Position numbers and translations under genes: made by a program. From the NCBI GenBank assembly GCA_023055425.1, contig JALGPY010000009.1, positions 35,693,275 through 35,757,274 of the forward strand: 64,000 bases of DNA, given 5' to 3'. Of this stretch, positions 10,145 through 21,984 are shown in pieces. Every line of letters starts with the position of its first letter. Position 1 is the stretch's first letter. Below the pieces are notes generated by a model, which was not told the DNA's origin, searched no databases, and saw only the letters and a program-made list of their open reading frames with translations. This DNA comes from Linanthus parryae. Taxonomy: Eukaryota; Streptophyta; Magnoliopsida; Ericales; Polemoniaceae.

Positions 10145-13100
10145 CAATTCAGTAGTTCAAGAGAGTCTCCAAAAAATATTCTCCCGAATTTTGGTTCCTA
10201 AGTGAAACAAAAAGAAGGAGTAGTTTCATGTCAAGAAGGTATTGTAGCAGAAGATTGAGTAACTGTTTCTGGGTTGATCCTGATGGTCTGTCTGGGGGCC
10301 TTGGGGTTATTTGGTCGCCAAGTGTTAATGTGAAAATTTTAAAGTATTGTAATTTTCTAGTTCTTGTGCAATTTTTCTCTGATCGGGGTGAGGATTGGCA
10401 ATTGATCTTTGTTTATCTTTGTTCTGATGACAAGGTCAGAGCTTCACAGTTAAATTTTCTTTGTAGTTATCTCCCAAATTACTCAAATAAAACGGTTATC
10501 TGCGGAGATTTTAATGATCTTTCTCATCCTAATGAAAAGAGGGGTGGTGTCCCCAGAACATTTATCTCTTGTGAGCCTCTGATGAATTTCTTGAGATAAA
10601 TAATTTAATTGATTTGGGGTTTTCAGGTTACCCCTTCACTTGGTGGAATAGAAGGAGGGGATCTAGCTGTATTGAAGAAAGAATTAATAAGTGTGTTGAT
10701 CTCCCTGATTGGCTAAGTTGCTGGGCTAATTCAAAATTAGAGCACATTCTTGTTTCTGGCTCGGATCATTGTGTTTTTATGCTTGAAACTAACCCCCCTG
10801 CAATTGTTAACTCTCCACCACTTTTCAGGTTTGATTCCATGTGGTTATCCTCTCAAGATGTAAAAGAGTTAATTGCCAAAGCTTGGAGTACTGAGGTGAC
10901 TGGAAATCCAATGTTTATTGTCAAATCCAAATTGAAAATCTGCAGGCAAGAACTGAGAAATTGGAGTATGATAAATGACAGGGAGCTTACAAAGTCTATC
11001 AGAGAGAAAGAGGCAAAAATTCATTTCATCAGAGAAAATGGACCAGCTGCAAATTTAGATGAACTCTGTCAACTTGAAACTTCTCTTGAATCTCTGTGGC
11101 TTCAAGAGGAAAAAATGTGGAAGGAGAAGGCTAGGGTTGACTGGCTAGTTGCTGGAGATCTCAACACAAAATACTTCCAGTCTATAGTGAAGCAAAAAAG
11201 GATGAGGAATAGAATTGCAGGAATCACAAACAATGAGGGCTTCTGGTGCAGCAGTAAGGAGGAAATTCATGAGAAATTTCTGGCTTTCTACAAAAAGCTG
11301 TTTACAGAAGAAGAAGAAAGGATTTTGGAACCTGTTTTAAAAAGAAGGTTTCTTATAGAATGAACAGGTTTCTTATTGGGGAGTTTAATGATGATGAAAT
11401 TAGACCTGCTTGTTTTGATCTGGATCCTAACAAATCCCCTGGTTATGATGGATTCACTGCTGCCTTTTTCCAGTCTTATTGGGACATTGTGGGTCCAAAT
11501 ATCTGTAAAGCTATCAGAGGTTTTCTCAATTCTGGAAAGATTCTTAAAAGTGTTAATCTTACCCACATTTGTCTGATCCCAAAGCTGAAAACTCCCCTCC
11601 ATGTTAAGGATTTTAGACCCATAAGTTTGGGTGGAGTTTTGTACAAGATCTTAGCAAAATGCCTTGCTAACAGATTAAGTTTAGGATTGGGTAAATTGAT
11701 CTCTCATAATCAATCTGCCTTTGTCAAAGGCAGACTTATTGTGGATAATGTAATGATTGCTCAGGAGCTGCTGCATTTTCTTAAGAACAAGAGATCTGGA
11801 GGTGGTGAAATGGCCATTAAGTTGGATATGTTAAAAGCTCTTGACAGGGTGAGTTGGATTTATCTGAAGGAGCTAATGCTGAAGTTGGGTTTTTTCAAAA
11901 ATTGGGTTTCTTGGATCATGGCTTGTGTTACTTCTGTGACTTTCAGGTTGGTTATCAATGGGGAATTGAGTGATTTTTTCACTCCCTCCAGAGGCCTGAG
12001 GCAGGGAGATCCATTCTCTCCCATTTTCTTTGTCATTTGTGCTGAAGGTTTGACCTCTCTCTTGCTTCATTTTGAAAAAGAAAAGTGGATCAGTGGTATC
12101 AAGATCTCCAGAAACAGCCCTTCAGTTTCACACCTTTTATTTGCGGATGATTCCATATTATTCTGCAAGGCCACAATGACAGACTGCTCTGCTGTTAATG
12201 CATTCTTAAGTTGTATAAGGGATCTTCTGGACAGACAGTTAATAGAGAGAAATCACAGCTCTTCTTCAGCCCAAGCACTAGGAGATTGTTAAGAAGCTTC
12301 ATTCAATTCTTAATGGGAATTGATAAGGATTTCAAAGAGGGATCATACTTAGGTCTTCCAGCTCTCTTGGGAAGATCAAAAACTAGCACCCTCAAGTTTT
12401 TAAAACACAGACTCTATGACAAATTGTCATCTTGGGGTTCTTCCTTTCTTAGCTCAGCTGGAAGGGAAGTGTTAATCAAGTCAGTTCTAGCAGCTTTGCC
12501 TACATACACTTTGTCTTGCTTCTTGATCCCAAAGAAAACCTGCAATGAACTAGCACAAATCATGGCCAGATTTTGGTGGGGAGCTAACAACAAAGAGCAA
12601 AAAGAAGATTCATTGGAGGGATTGGAGTTCTTTGTGCAAATCAAAAGAAAATGGGGGTCTTAGCTTCAAAAACCTCCACAAATTTAACTTAGCCCTCATC
12701 TCCAAACAAGCCTGGAAGTTGGTGAGAAAGGACAAATCCTTATTTAAATCTGTTTTTAAAGGGAAGTATTTCCCTTCTGGTTCTTTCTGGAAGTGTAATC
12801 CATCCAATAGTTGCTCTTGGATTTGGAGAGGTTTATGTGAAAGCAAATTTATTATGAGGAAATGAACAAGGTGGAGAATGAGAAGTGGCTCAGGTGTGAA
12901 TATCTGGGATGATCCATGGATGCCAAGAAATTCCTGCTTTTTCATTAATTCCAGGAAGCCTGATGAATGCAGGATTAAGTTTGTAAGTGATCTTATCCTT
13001 CATGACAGCAGATCTTGGAATAAAGACCTCATTTTTGGACTGTTCTCTGAAGAGGAAGCTAGATTAATTCTCTCTCTGCCTGTTGGTAGCCTACATTGTG

Positions 13101-14137
13101 CTGATAAGCTGATTTGGTGTTACTCTAACAATGGGGATTTCAAAGTGAATTATGCATACAAAGTGTTAGTGGATGATGTTTCTGAAGACTCAGCTTCATC
13201 AAGTTGCAAAGGTGATTGGAAAAATCTATGGAAAATTAATGCACAGCAAAAGCTTAAGTTTTTCTTTTGGAAATTTTTGAATGGAGCTTTAGCAGCAAAT
13301 GCAGCACTATTGAAGAAAGGTATTCTTGAGGATGGAACCTGTAAAGTATGTGGAGAGGATGTTGAATCTGATCTGCATCTCCTTAAAGACTGCAAATCAG
13401 CTCAAGATATTTGGAAGCTGTCTCCCCTTAGGCTACCATCTGCCTCCATGAGTGTCAGAAATCAAATTGATTGGTGGAATATGATTGTTGATTTAGCTTA
13501 TAACTCCCCAGACCCTCCATGGTATCTCAGTCTCTTCTTCTATATTTGTTGGGGGGGGGGGTTTGGAAGGCAAGGAACGATTGGAACTTTAACCTAATCT
13601 CATGGAAGCCAGAGCAAATTTTTGCGAAAGCCTTGCATTGTGCCATGGAATATTACAGTTGCCGTCTCAATCAAAAAACTTCATCAACAGCAAAGTCTCC
13701 TGCAGCTCCCATATTATCTTCTCAATTTAATATTTTTACGGATGCAGCAGTTGATAAGGCTCACTCTATTGGAGGAGTTGCTGTTGTGTGTTTGGACAAA
13801 GAGGGCAACAGTTTAAGCAGTTTCCAAAAGACTGTTGAGGAAGTTACTGATCCCATAGTTCTTGAAGCCTGGGCCATCAGAGATGCTATGCTTTGGTGTA
13901 TTGAACACAACTGCAAGGATATTCATTTTTTCTGATTGTGAATTGGTGGTGCTGCAGCTGAACTCAAACTGCTCCAAATGGAATTCAAAGCTTGCCACAA
14001 TTTTGGATGATTGTTCCAGAATCAAAGGTGCATTTGTTTCTTGTAGTTTTTCTTTTGTTTATCGCAGTTTTAACTCCTTGGCTCATAATCTTGCCAATAG
14101 TTCTCTGAAGTCTCCACTTGGAGCATCTTTCATGTAA
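10108..14137 (+). pseudogene. LINE ORF2 (endonuclease, RT, zf-RVT, RNase H)
   Basis: It starts at ATG 10108 with the endonuclease N-terminus MAWNCQGAG and overlaps ORF1 by 37 bases. The APE-type endonuclease covers about 10108-10800, with GDFND near 10515 and SGSDH near 10760. The RT covers about 11400-12450, with the catalytic FADD in LLFADDSILFC near 12145. A zf-RVT-like region lies around 13210-13420. An RNase H domain lies around 13735-14110 (FTDAAV at the start). Defects are a TAG near 10153, an indel near 10595, frameshifts near 11340, 12230 and 12620, a TGA near 12862, an indel at the G-run 13549-13561, and another indel near 13930. No functional protein is possible. Confidence 0.85.
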
Positions 14138-14189
14138 TTGCTCTTGATTATTCAATACTAATCTACAGTTTCTGTTGAAAATAAAATGA

Positions 14190-14450
14190 TACCAGTCTGT
14201 CCCAACTCTTTCTTCCCAATTTGACTTTTGTCACTATTCACTGGGTGACTTTGACCCGGTGATTTGAATAGCAAACCGATGAAATTTTTTGATAATTTTT
14301 TCATGGTGTTGTAGAGTAAAAGTTTACTCTATAATATGGTGAAAGTTATCAAAAAATCGTATTATTTTGCTATCCAAATCGACCGGTCAAAGTGACCCAG
14401 ATACGAGTCAAAAAAGTCAGATGGGAAGAAAGAGCTGGGACGGACTGGTA
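14190..14450. mobile_element. Stowaway-like palindromic MITE
   Basis: Near-perfect terminal inverted repeats of about 29 bp. The left end starts TACCAGTCTGTCCCAACTC and the right end reads, as reverse complement, TACCAGTCCGTCCCAGCTC. The whole 261-bp element can fold on itself. The ends fit a TA target duplication (Tc1/Mariner, Stowaway type), but because TA is also part of the repeat the assignment is tentative. It sits at the 3' end of the LINE. Confidence 0.65.
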
Positions 14451-14711
14451 GAATCTAAATGAGGCGGGCCCATAACATGTGAGTGTATAAATCGTAAATG
14501 TCTCTTAATAAGAGTAGCTCTTAATAAGAGTAGCTGATTCTTCACAAGACAGTCGAGTGATTTTTCTAGCAAGACAAAAAAGATTCACATAAAGTTAAAA
14601 CTGGAAACGAAGAACAAAATTCACAATTTTGTGACGAAATTTCATTTGTTGGATGTGGCAGGCGAGCATGCCATAGAGGCGAAACGGGGTGTAGATTCTT
14701 TTGGATTCGTT

Positions 14712-14751
<40 letters not shown>

Positions 14752-14908
14752 GCAGATTCTTGTCCACACGAAACGGGGTGCAGGTGCGAATTGTACCTAC
14801 TACAGCCGGCGGTGAATTGGATGTCGACGATACCGCCGATCAGATGGGCGAGTCCAAAGCGTCGATCTTTAGCTGTGTGTATTTCTCAGTCTACATTTTG
14901 GTTCTTCC
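14451..14908. other. Non-coding flank with short duplications and A29 run
   Basis: No gene. The 16-base unit CTTAATAAGAGTAGCT is tandemly repeated at about 14503-14535. A run of 29 A lies at 14716-14744. The word CGAAACGGGGTG occurs on both sides of that run (near 14680 and 14769), and AGATTCTT also lies on both sides, hinting at a small retroposed insertion. The Copia element has cut the right end at 14908. Confidence 0.5.
14904..14908 (+). repeat. Left target-site duplication CTTCC
   Basis: The five bases CTTCC directly before the 5' LTR are repeated exactly at 23413-23417 after the 3' LTR. Confidence 0.9.
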
Positions 14909-16336
14909 TGTTGGAATAGATGCCCTAGAGGCAATCTAGTTTAGTATGAATTTGTATATGGCTAGAAAATTCATTTATTATTTATTGGATATTTAATATA
15001 ATGAAGTCCTTAGATTTACAATCGTGTTGTTTATCTTAAATATCCCTAGTCAAGTATAATGATTAATGGGACAATCATCTATAGACTAGTATGGGGTTGG
15101 ATTGATATGGAGATATCACGATCCAACACATAGGTGTGCATTACGGAATGTTGCACTGGATTGACCCATCACCGAGAAGGCTACATACATGTTATGTTGA
15201 GTCACAAGTGCTTCTCGGGTACAATGGTATTGTCATCCTTAGACTTGAAGTCACTAGATATTCTAGTTGTGGATCATTGTGATCTTGGTAGCGTTAAACG
15301 CTACACCGTGACTGGGTAGTTATAAAGGCGTGTACTGGATACAATGAGAAGCAGGCTTAGAGATCGTAGTGGACGTAGAGAGGATTTGCCCCTCCCACAT
15401 AACGGGAGCAAATATCCTAGGCCACTCGAAGGATAGTGCTTATAGAATGTCTGGCCAGACTCAAATAAATCAATATGGGATATTGATGTTATTTGCACAA
15501 ATAAGGCTATTCCATGGATCGAGAAACTATGGATTGGATATACGAGTGTGACTTGTATGTCTCGTGTCCAATCCGGATATGGAGGCAAAGGGATGAGACA
15601 ATTACTTGTACAAGGTTGTCTAGATGACTATTCTATTAGTTGGCTAGAATGGATGTTTTGCTAGAAACCGCTCCATATTAGCAAATAGTTGCTACCAACT
15701 AGATAGAACCTATGGGGTCACACGCTATATAGAGTTGTACTAGATTTGGAATAAATTAATTAGATTAATTAATTAGAAGGATCACTTTGCAAACCCTTGC
15801 AAACTTAGTAGGGACTAATTTGCAAGGAAGGGACTAAATTGAATTCTAGTAGGACTAGAATAAGTCCTTTAGGTAGTTAACAAGGAGTTGTTGGACTATA
15901 TAAAGGACCCTCCTTCCTTCCTTCCTCATAACTTATGCTCTTTAGAGATCATAACAAGAGTGGGAGAGAACAAAGGAGAGAGAGAGCAAGCAACAAGGAG
16001 CCGACGCCGCCCCTTGCCGCCGCCCCCTCACCCCGTCGGCCAAAAGAAGGCCGAGCCTCTCTTTTGTCTCGTTTTGCGTGATTCCTTCACCCTCCTCTCA
16101 TTCCGGGCTAGCACCAAGGAGTTAGGGAGATCTAGGAGCAACTCTAGGCGTGGATCAACTATAGAGAACGTGACACTATTCGCGTTTGAAGTCATCAAGG
16201 AGAACCCAAAGGTGTGTTTATGATTTCTTACCTTCACTATCGTTATGAATCTAGACTTGTGATCCTTGGAGGGTTTTGCATGGTTATTTGTTTGATTCTG
16301 CTTCCGTTTGCGCGATCCATGAATCAAAACCCTACA
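14909..16336 (+). repeat. 5' LTR of the intact Copia
   Basis: It begins TGTTGGAATAGATGCCCTAG and ends CCCTACA. It contains a TATA box at 15896-15906 and a purine-rich 'gagagagagagc' leader downstream. Its partner is the 3' LTR at 21985. Confidence 0.95.
15896..15906 (+). promoter_or_regulatory. LTR TATA box
   Basis: CTATATAAAGG, a strong TATA box, is present at the equivalent site in the 3' LTR (about 22972-22982) and in the old LTR at 3671. Transcription of the element would be expected to start about 30 bases downstream. Confidence 0.7.
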
Positions 16337-16337
16337 G

Positions 16338-16350
16338 TGGTATCAGAGCC
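16338..16350 (+). promoter_or_regulatory. Primer binding site (initiator Met tRNA)
   Basis: TGGTATCAGAGCC lies one base after the 5' LTR. It is complementary to the 3' end of plant initiator methionine tRNA, the usual Copia primer. Confidence 0.9.
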
Positions 16351-18019
16351 ACAGGTCATAGAGCATAAACGTAGTTTATGTGTTACATTCTTGTTGTTTT
16401 ACACCTTAATTTGTTGTTTATCGCGTAAAACAAGACAAATCAAGCATGGGATGCAATTTGTCAATAATTAGATCATAACAAGACCCAATTTTGCATTGGA
16501 TGCATGAATTGGTGAGTTTGAGAAATTTTAGGATCTTAGATCTAGGGTTTGGGCATCCTTGGGGAAGAAGGAGTTCTCCCAAAACAAGGAAACAACCAAA
16601 CTTGGGCTCCAAGCAAGGAGGTTGTTTTGGAAACAACCTCCATGAGGAGGTTCGGCCCCCTAGGGGACCGCCCCCTTGCTTGCCGCCCAAGCTTGGCCTC
16701 CCTAAGGGGCCGGGCGGCCCTAACCCGCGGGCCTAGCTTGCGGGTTTTGGGTCGGGCCGGCCCTAGGGCCTTATGGTTCACTTTGTTGGGCCCGGGCAAT
16801 TGGATTGTTGGGCCCATGGACCGTTTTAACCCTAGAAATCCTAAAATCAATTAAAATTGACCAAGCGCGTTAAAATTGGATTTTAACTGTTTATGTGCAA
16901 ATCGCATGGTGATTGGATATGGCCTTAGGATGTGGTTTGATGTGGATGTTTAATTTTGTGGTTTGGTTTTACGGCCTGCGAGCTGATCAATTAATTGTAA
17001 TAATTAATTAGGGTTTTTAGGGCCTGCGTGCCATTTTTTTTTCTCAACTTGTGAGATTTATTTTATTTAGTATAGATAATAGCTAGTGCTAGATAAAGTA
17101 GATTGTTAGCCAAGATTGAAGAAAAGAAGCCCAAAGCCAAAGAAGCCACAAAAGATGGAGCATGGAGCATGGAGCATACCACATGACTATGAAGGATGGA
17201 CCAAAAGATCAAGACGCATGGAGATGTGTTTGCTTAGGGTTCATAGATAATTCCATTGGCTTGGAATTATCTTAGTCTAGAAAAGGCCATATCCACATCA
17301 CGTTTAATTTCTGTTTTGTGGTTGTTTATTTATTGTCTTATTATTTGTGTGGTTGGTGTATGGATGATGCATGCAATTAGGATAATAAGATAATTAGACA
17401 ACCCGGATATATTATTTGGAGTTGTGCCCAAACTCAAATAGATAGATTAGTTGATATTGATCACCGAAAACAATTAAAATTGAATTGAAAATCCCTCAAA
17501 AATTCAATATTGTGTTCTTGCCTTCTCGTTATTTAAACACTCATTATCACCATTATTTATCAAGTTCGTGCGTGCCAAAGCATGGCGACTTGGTTCATAA
17601 TGATGGAATGCGATGGCACGTAACAATGTGCAATTGTTTAGATAAGAGGTTGAACACAACTAGGCTATTAATTTGATTAAGAAACCTAGAGGCAATCAAT
17701 TGGGATTATCCATATGGATGGATAAATAAGGAGTTATTTGCCCGATTGAACCAAAAGTTGCATATGGGATGCAATTGGAATTGTTCCTACCTAAAAGTAG
17801 TCGAATTATGGGTGACTTGCCAAAGCAAGCTCATAAGGAGATGAAAAGATGGATCTTGGCCCACTAGAAAATATAATGATATTTTCCGCATTAATATCTT
17901 GAGGGTTATTAATCCGTAGTAAAATAGTGGGAGCTATATTTAATAAACTAGCCATTATTAAATATAGTAAAAATTCACAAATACTAAAACTTGCGTATTT
18001 TCCTTTTGTAGAATTCCAA
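16351..18019 (+). other. Untranslated leader of the intact Copia
   Basis: About 1.67 kb between the PBS and the gag start, with no convincing reading frame. Positions 16540-16860 are GC-rich with many GGCC/GGGCC palindromes. The rest is AT-rich. Such long leaders may hold packaging and dimerisation signals, but none can be assigned from sequence alone. Confidence 0.6.
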
Positions 18020-21000
18020 ATGGCAAACAACTCATCGAGTTCACAACATTCCCTACGATCTGTCCTTGAGAAGGACAAGCTCTCTGGAACCAACTTTCTT
18101 GATTGGTACAGAAACTTGAGAATTGTTCTCAAGCAAGAGAAGAAACTGTACGCAATAGAGGAGCATGTTCCAGAAGGTCCAGAGAACCAGACACCTGTTG
18201 CCTTAAAGGCGTATCAAAAGCGTGTTGATGACGCTAATGATGCGGCCTGCCTAATGCTTTGCACCATGACCTCTGAGCTTCAGAAGCAACATGAGAACAT
18301 GAATGTTGTCGATATGATCGAACATCTAATGCAGCTCTTCCAAGAGCAGGCGAGGGTAGAGAGGTATGAGGTCTCAAAGGCACTGTTCAAATGTCATCTG
18401 GCAGAAGGGAACCCGGTGGGACCCCATGTACTCCGAATGATCGGGTACTTGGAGAATCTCGCCCGTCTTGGGTTCCCGGTCGGCCAAGAGTTGGCAACCG
18501 ATCTCGTGTTGCAATCGTTGCCCGAGAGTTATGGACAGTTCATTATGAACTATAACATGAACGAGATCGTTAAACCACTGCCAGATTTGCTCAACATGTT
18601 GAGGACGGCTGAACAGAGCATCAACAAGGGTAAGGGCAAGGCCATTATGATGGTGCATAAAGGAAAGGGCAAAAAGTTTGCCTCTTCCTCCAAGGGCAAA
18701 GGCAAGTCAGTTGCCAAGTCCAAGGAACAAGCCCTTAAGCCTGTTGGTGGCATTGCCAAGGTCGTGACTAAAGGTGAATGTCACTACTGCAGTCAGCCTG
18801 GACACTGGAGGAGGAACTGCCCAAAATATCTGGAGGACAAGAGGCTTGGAATAGTGATTCCACCACCACCAGGTATTTTTGTTGTGGATGTCAATTTAAC
18901 TGTCTCTACATCATGGGTATTAGATACTGGATGTGGATCTCATATTTGTCGAAATATGCAGGATCTAAAGAGAAGTAAAAGATTGGCTAAAGGGGAGGTA
19001 GATCTGCGCGTTGGGAATGGAGCAAAGGTTGCTGCGTTGGCCATAGGCGTGTGCGAGCTATCTCTGCCTTCAGGATTAGTTTTAGAATTAAATAATTGCT
19101 ATTTTGTGCCTGCTATAAGCAGAAACATTATTTCTATTTCTTGTTTGGACAAGGAAGGTTTTATTATTTCAATAAAGAACAATTTTTGTTCCTTTTATTT
19201 GAATAATATTCACTATTTTAGTGCGCAATTATGTAATGGACTTTATGTCCTTGATCTAAGCAATCCTGTCTACAACATTAATACCAAGCGGATTAAAATA
19301 AATGATTTAAATCCTGCTTATTTATGGCATTGTCGTTTAGGCCACATAAATGAGAAACGTGTATCTAGACTCCATAAGGATGGATTACTAGACTCATTTG
19401 ATTTTGAATCATATGAGACATGTGAGGCTTGTTTATTGGGAAAAATGGCAAAGTCCCCTTTCAATAAGAAAGGTGAGAGGACTAGTGAGCAATTGGCGCT
19501 CATACATACCGATGTGTGTGGGCCATTTGCCACGCCTGCCAGGGGTGGTTATGTCTACTTCATTACATTTACTGATGATTACAGTAGATATGGATTTGTG
19601 TACCTTATGAGGGCAAAATCCGAATCCTTTGAAGTGTTCAAAGAATTCAAGAATGAGGTAGAGAAGCAACTTGGCAAAAGTATCAAGGCTCTACGATCGG
19701 ATCGTGGAGGAGAATACTTGAGCCAAGAATTTGACAACTATCTTAGAGAGTGTGGGATCGTGTCCCAACTCACTCCACCCGGAACGCCACAATGGAATGG
19801 CGTGTCCGAGAGGAGGAATCGAACCCTATTGGATATGGTTCGATCTATGATGTGTCAAACTGATCTTCCATTATCATTTTGGGGCTACGCTCTATTAAGT
19901 GCAGCTTTCACCATTAACCGTGTTCCATCTAAATCAGTCATGAAGACACCATATGAGATGTGGAGTGGGAGGCGTCCCACACTGTCGTTCATGAGGATTT
20001 GGGACTGCGATGTCTATGTAAAACGTTTACAATCTGACAAGCTAGGGCCTAAATCGGATAAGTGTAAATTTGTGGGGTACCCTAAGGAAACTAAGGGATA
20101 CTACTTCTACAATCCAACCGAAAACAAAGTGTTTGTTGCTCGGACCGGCGTGTTTCTAGAAAGAGAGTTTGTCTATAAAGAAGCGAGTGGGAGGAATGTA
20201 GAACTTGAAGAAGTTCAAGAACCACAAATCACTGAACCGATTATGGAACATGAACAGGAATCACAAGCAGTTGTGGATCCACCTGTTCAGGTAACACAAG
20301 AGCTTCGTAGATCTAGTAGAGTGCGCCAGGAACCCGAGAGGTACGGACTTCTCGTGACTGATTCCGGTGACACGATGCTCATAGATGATGAGCCTACTAC
20401 CTATGAGGAGGCCATGAGTGGCCCAGACTCGCAGAAGTGGCTTGAGGCCATGAGATCTGAGATGGAATCCATGTATACCAACAAAGTATGGACTTTGGTG
20501 GAACCACCTGATGGGGCGCGGCCCATAGGGTGCAGGTGGGTCTTCAAGAAGAATATCGACATGGATGGTAATGTGATTACCTATAAGGGCCGATTGGTGG
20601 CTAAAGGATTCAGACAGATTCATGGTATTGACTATGATGAAACCTTTTCACCAGTCGCTATGACCAAATCCATCCGAATCCTACTTGCAATTGCAGCATA
20701 CTACGACTATGAGATTTGGCAGATGGATGTCAAAACAGCATTCCTTTATGGGAATCTCCTCGAGGACGTGTATATGATACAGCCAGAGGGTTTTGAGGAT
20801 CCAAAGCAAGCCAACAAAGTCTGTAAACTGCAACGATCCATTTATGGATTGAAGCAAGCTTCTAGGAGTTGGAATCGACGTTTTGATGAAGTGGTCAAAG
20901 AGTTTGGCTTCATCAGAAACGAAGATGAGTCTTGTGTCTACAAGAAGGTTAGTGGGAGCTCTGTAGCTTTTCTGGTCTTGTATGTGGATGACATACTACT

Positions 21001-21970
21001 CATTGGAAACGACATTCCCATGCTGCAATCTGTGAAAGATTGGCTAGGAAAGTGTTTCTCAATGAAGGACTTAGGGGAAGCAGCCTATATACTCGGTATA
21101 AAGATCTATAGAGATAGATCTAAGAGGTTGTTAGGCCTAAGTCACAGTACATATATTGACAAGGTGTTGAAACGGTTCAACATGCAAGATTCCAAGAAGG
21201 GATTCTTGCCCATGTCACATGGAATCACTCTTTCGAAGAGTGGTTGTCCTTCCAATGAGATTGAGAAGGAACGCATGAGTAGAATTCCCTATGCCTCGGC
21301 CATAGGATCTATCATGTACGCCATGTTATGTACTAGACCAGATGTGTCATATGCCTTGAGTATGACAAGCAGATACCAATCCAATCCGGGTGAGAGTCAC
21401 TGGATTGCTGTCAAGAACATCCTAAAGTACTTGAGAAGAACTAAGGATGCTTTCTTGATGTTTGGCGGTGAGGAAGAGTTGCGTGTAAGGGGTTACACTG
21501 ATGCAAGCTTCCAAACCGATAGAGATGACTTTAGATCACAGTCGGGATATGTGTTTTGCCTGAATGGAGCAGCGGTGAGCTGGAAGAGTTCCAAGCAAGA
21601 GACGGTAGCTGATTCTACAACAGAGGCTGAGTACATTGCTGCAAATGGCACAGCAAAGGAGGCTGTTTGGATCAGAAAGTTTGTTTCTGAACTTGGTGTG
21701 GTCCCTAGCATTGCGGATCCAGTGGAGTTGTTCTGTGATAACACTGGGGCGATCGTGCAATCAAAGGAACCCAGATCGCACCAGAAGTCCAAGCACGTGC
21801 TCAGGAAGTTTCATCTGATTCGAGATATTATCGATAGAGGAGACGTTCGGATATGCAAGATTCCTACAGATGATAATCTGTCAGACCCGCTTACAAAGCC
21901 TCTCACGCAGTGGAAGCATGAAGGGCACACTAGGAGTATGGGCATACGAGATGCACCAGATTGGCTCTAG
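18020..21970 (+). CDS. Copia gag-pol polyprotein, uninterrupted
   Basis: A 1316-residue polyprotein with no stop or frameshift. The frame is open from 17927, but I take ATG 18020 (MANNSSS) because Copia Gag normally starts near this motif. Gag covers residues 1 to about 290, with a lysine/glycine-rich stretch and a CCHC knuckle CHYCSQPGHWRRNC at 254-267. The protease follows, with the DTG active site at 302. The integrase then runs from the pre-integrase HCRLGH motif through the DDE core (HTDVCGP, SDRGGEY, NGVSERRN). The RT has YVDD at 988-991. RNase H runs from GYTDASFQ to the end, with DSTTEAEYIAA. The stop lies 14 bases before the 3' LTR. All catalytic motifs I can check are present. Confidence 0.93.
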   Translation: MANNSSSSQHSLRSVLEKDKLSGTNFLDWYRNLRIVLKQEKKLYAIEEHVPEGPENQTPVALKAYQKRVDDANDAACLMLCTMTSELQKQHENMNVVDMIEHLMQLFQEQARVERYEVSKALFKCHLAEGNPVGPHVLRMIGYLENLARLGFPVGQELATDLVLQSLPESYGQFIMNYNMNEIVKPLPDLLNMLRTAEQSINKGKGKAIMMVHKGKGKKFASSSKGKGKSVAKSKEQALKPVGGIAKVVTKGECHYCSQPGHWRRNCPKYLEDKRLGIVIPPPPGIFVVDVNLTVSTSWVLDTGCGSHICRNMQDLKRSKRLAKGEVDLRVGNGAKVAALAIGVCELSLPSGLVLELNNCYFVPAISRNIISISCLDKEGFIISIKNNFCSFYLNNIHYFSAQLCNGLYVLDLSNPVYNINTKRIKINDLNPAYLWHCRLGHINEKRVSRLHKDGLLDSFDFESYETCEACLLGKMAKSPFNKKGERTSEQLALIHTDVCGPFATPARGGYVYFITFTDDYSRYGFVYLMRAKSESFEVFKEFKNEVEKQLGKSIKALRSDRGGEYLSQEFDNYLRECGIVSQLTPPGTPQWNGVSERRNRTLLDMVRSMMCQTDLPLSFWGYALLSAAFTINRVPSKSVMKTPYEMWSGRRPTLSFMRIWDCDVYVKRLQSDKLGPKSDKCKFVGYPKETKGYYFYNPTENKVFVARTGVFLEREFVYKEASGRNVELEEVQEPQITEPIMEHEQESQAVVDPPVQVTQELRRSSRVRQEPERYGLLVTDSGDTMLIDDEPTTYEEAMSGPDSQKWLEAMRSEMESMYTNKVWTLVEPPDGARPIGCRWVFKKNIDMDGNVITYKGRLVAKGFRQIHGIDYDETFSPVAMTKSIRILLAIAAYYDYEIWQMDVKTAFLYGNLLEDVYMIQPEGFEDPKQANKVCKLQRSIYGLKQASRSWNRRFDEVVKEFGFIRNEDESCVYKKVSGSSVAFLVLYVDDILLIGNDIPMLQSVKDWLGKCFSMKDLGEAAYILGIKIYRDRSKRLLGLSHSTYIDKVLKRFNMQDSKKGFLPMSHGITLSKSGCPSNEIEKERMSRIPYASAIGSIMYAMLCTRPDVSYALSMTSRYQSNPGESHWIAVKNILKYLRRTKDAFLMFGGEEELRVRGYTDASFQTDRDDFRSQSGYVFCLNGAAVSWKSSKQETVADSTTEAEYIAANGTAKEAVWIRKFVSELGVVPSIADPVELFCDNTGAIVQSKEPRSHQKSKHVLRKFHLIRDIIDRGDVRICKIPTDDNLSDPLTKPLTQWKHEGHTRSMGIRDAPDWL

Positions 21971-21984
21971 TGCAAGTGGGAGAC

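Larger units (their letters stand above)
8428..14189 (+). mobile_element. L1-type LINE, near full length, inactive
   Basis: A plant L1-clade non-LTR retrotransposon holding both ORF1 and ORF2 (annotated separately). The leader is short (about 55 bases). After ORF2 ends near 14137 there are about 50 bases before a MITE begins at 14190. I find no clear poly(A) tail or target-site duplication, so both boundaries are approximate. At least two stops in ORF2, three internal stops in ORF1 and about six frameshifts make it dead. Confidence 0.8.

Noticed and set aside
17927..18019. Upstream start for the Copia polyprotein
   Set aside because: The 31 extra residues look like leader translation, while the ATG at 18020 matches the usual Gag start.
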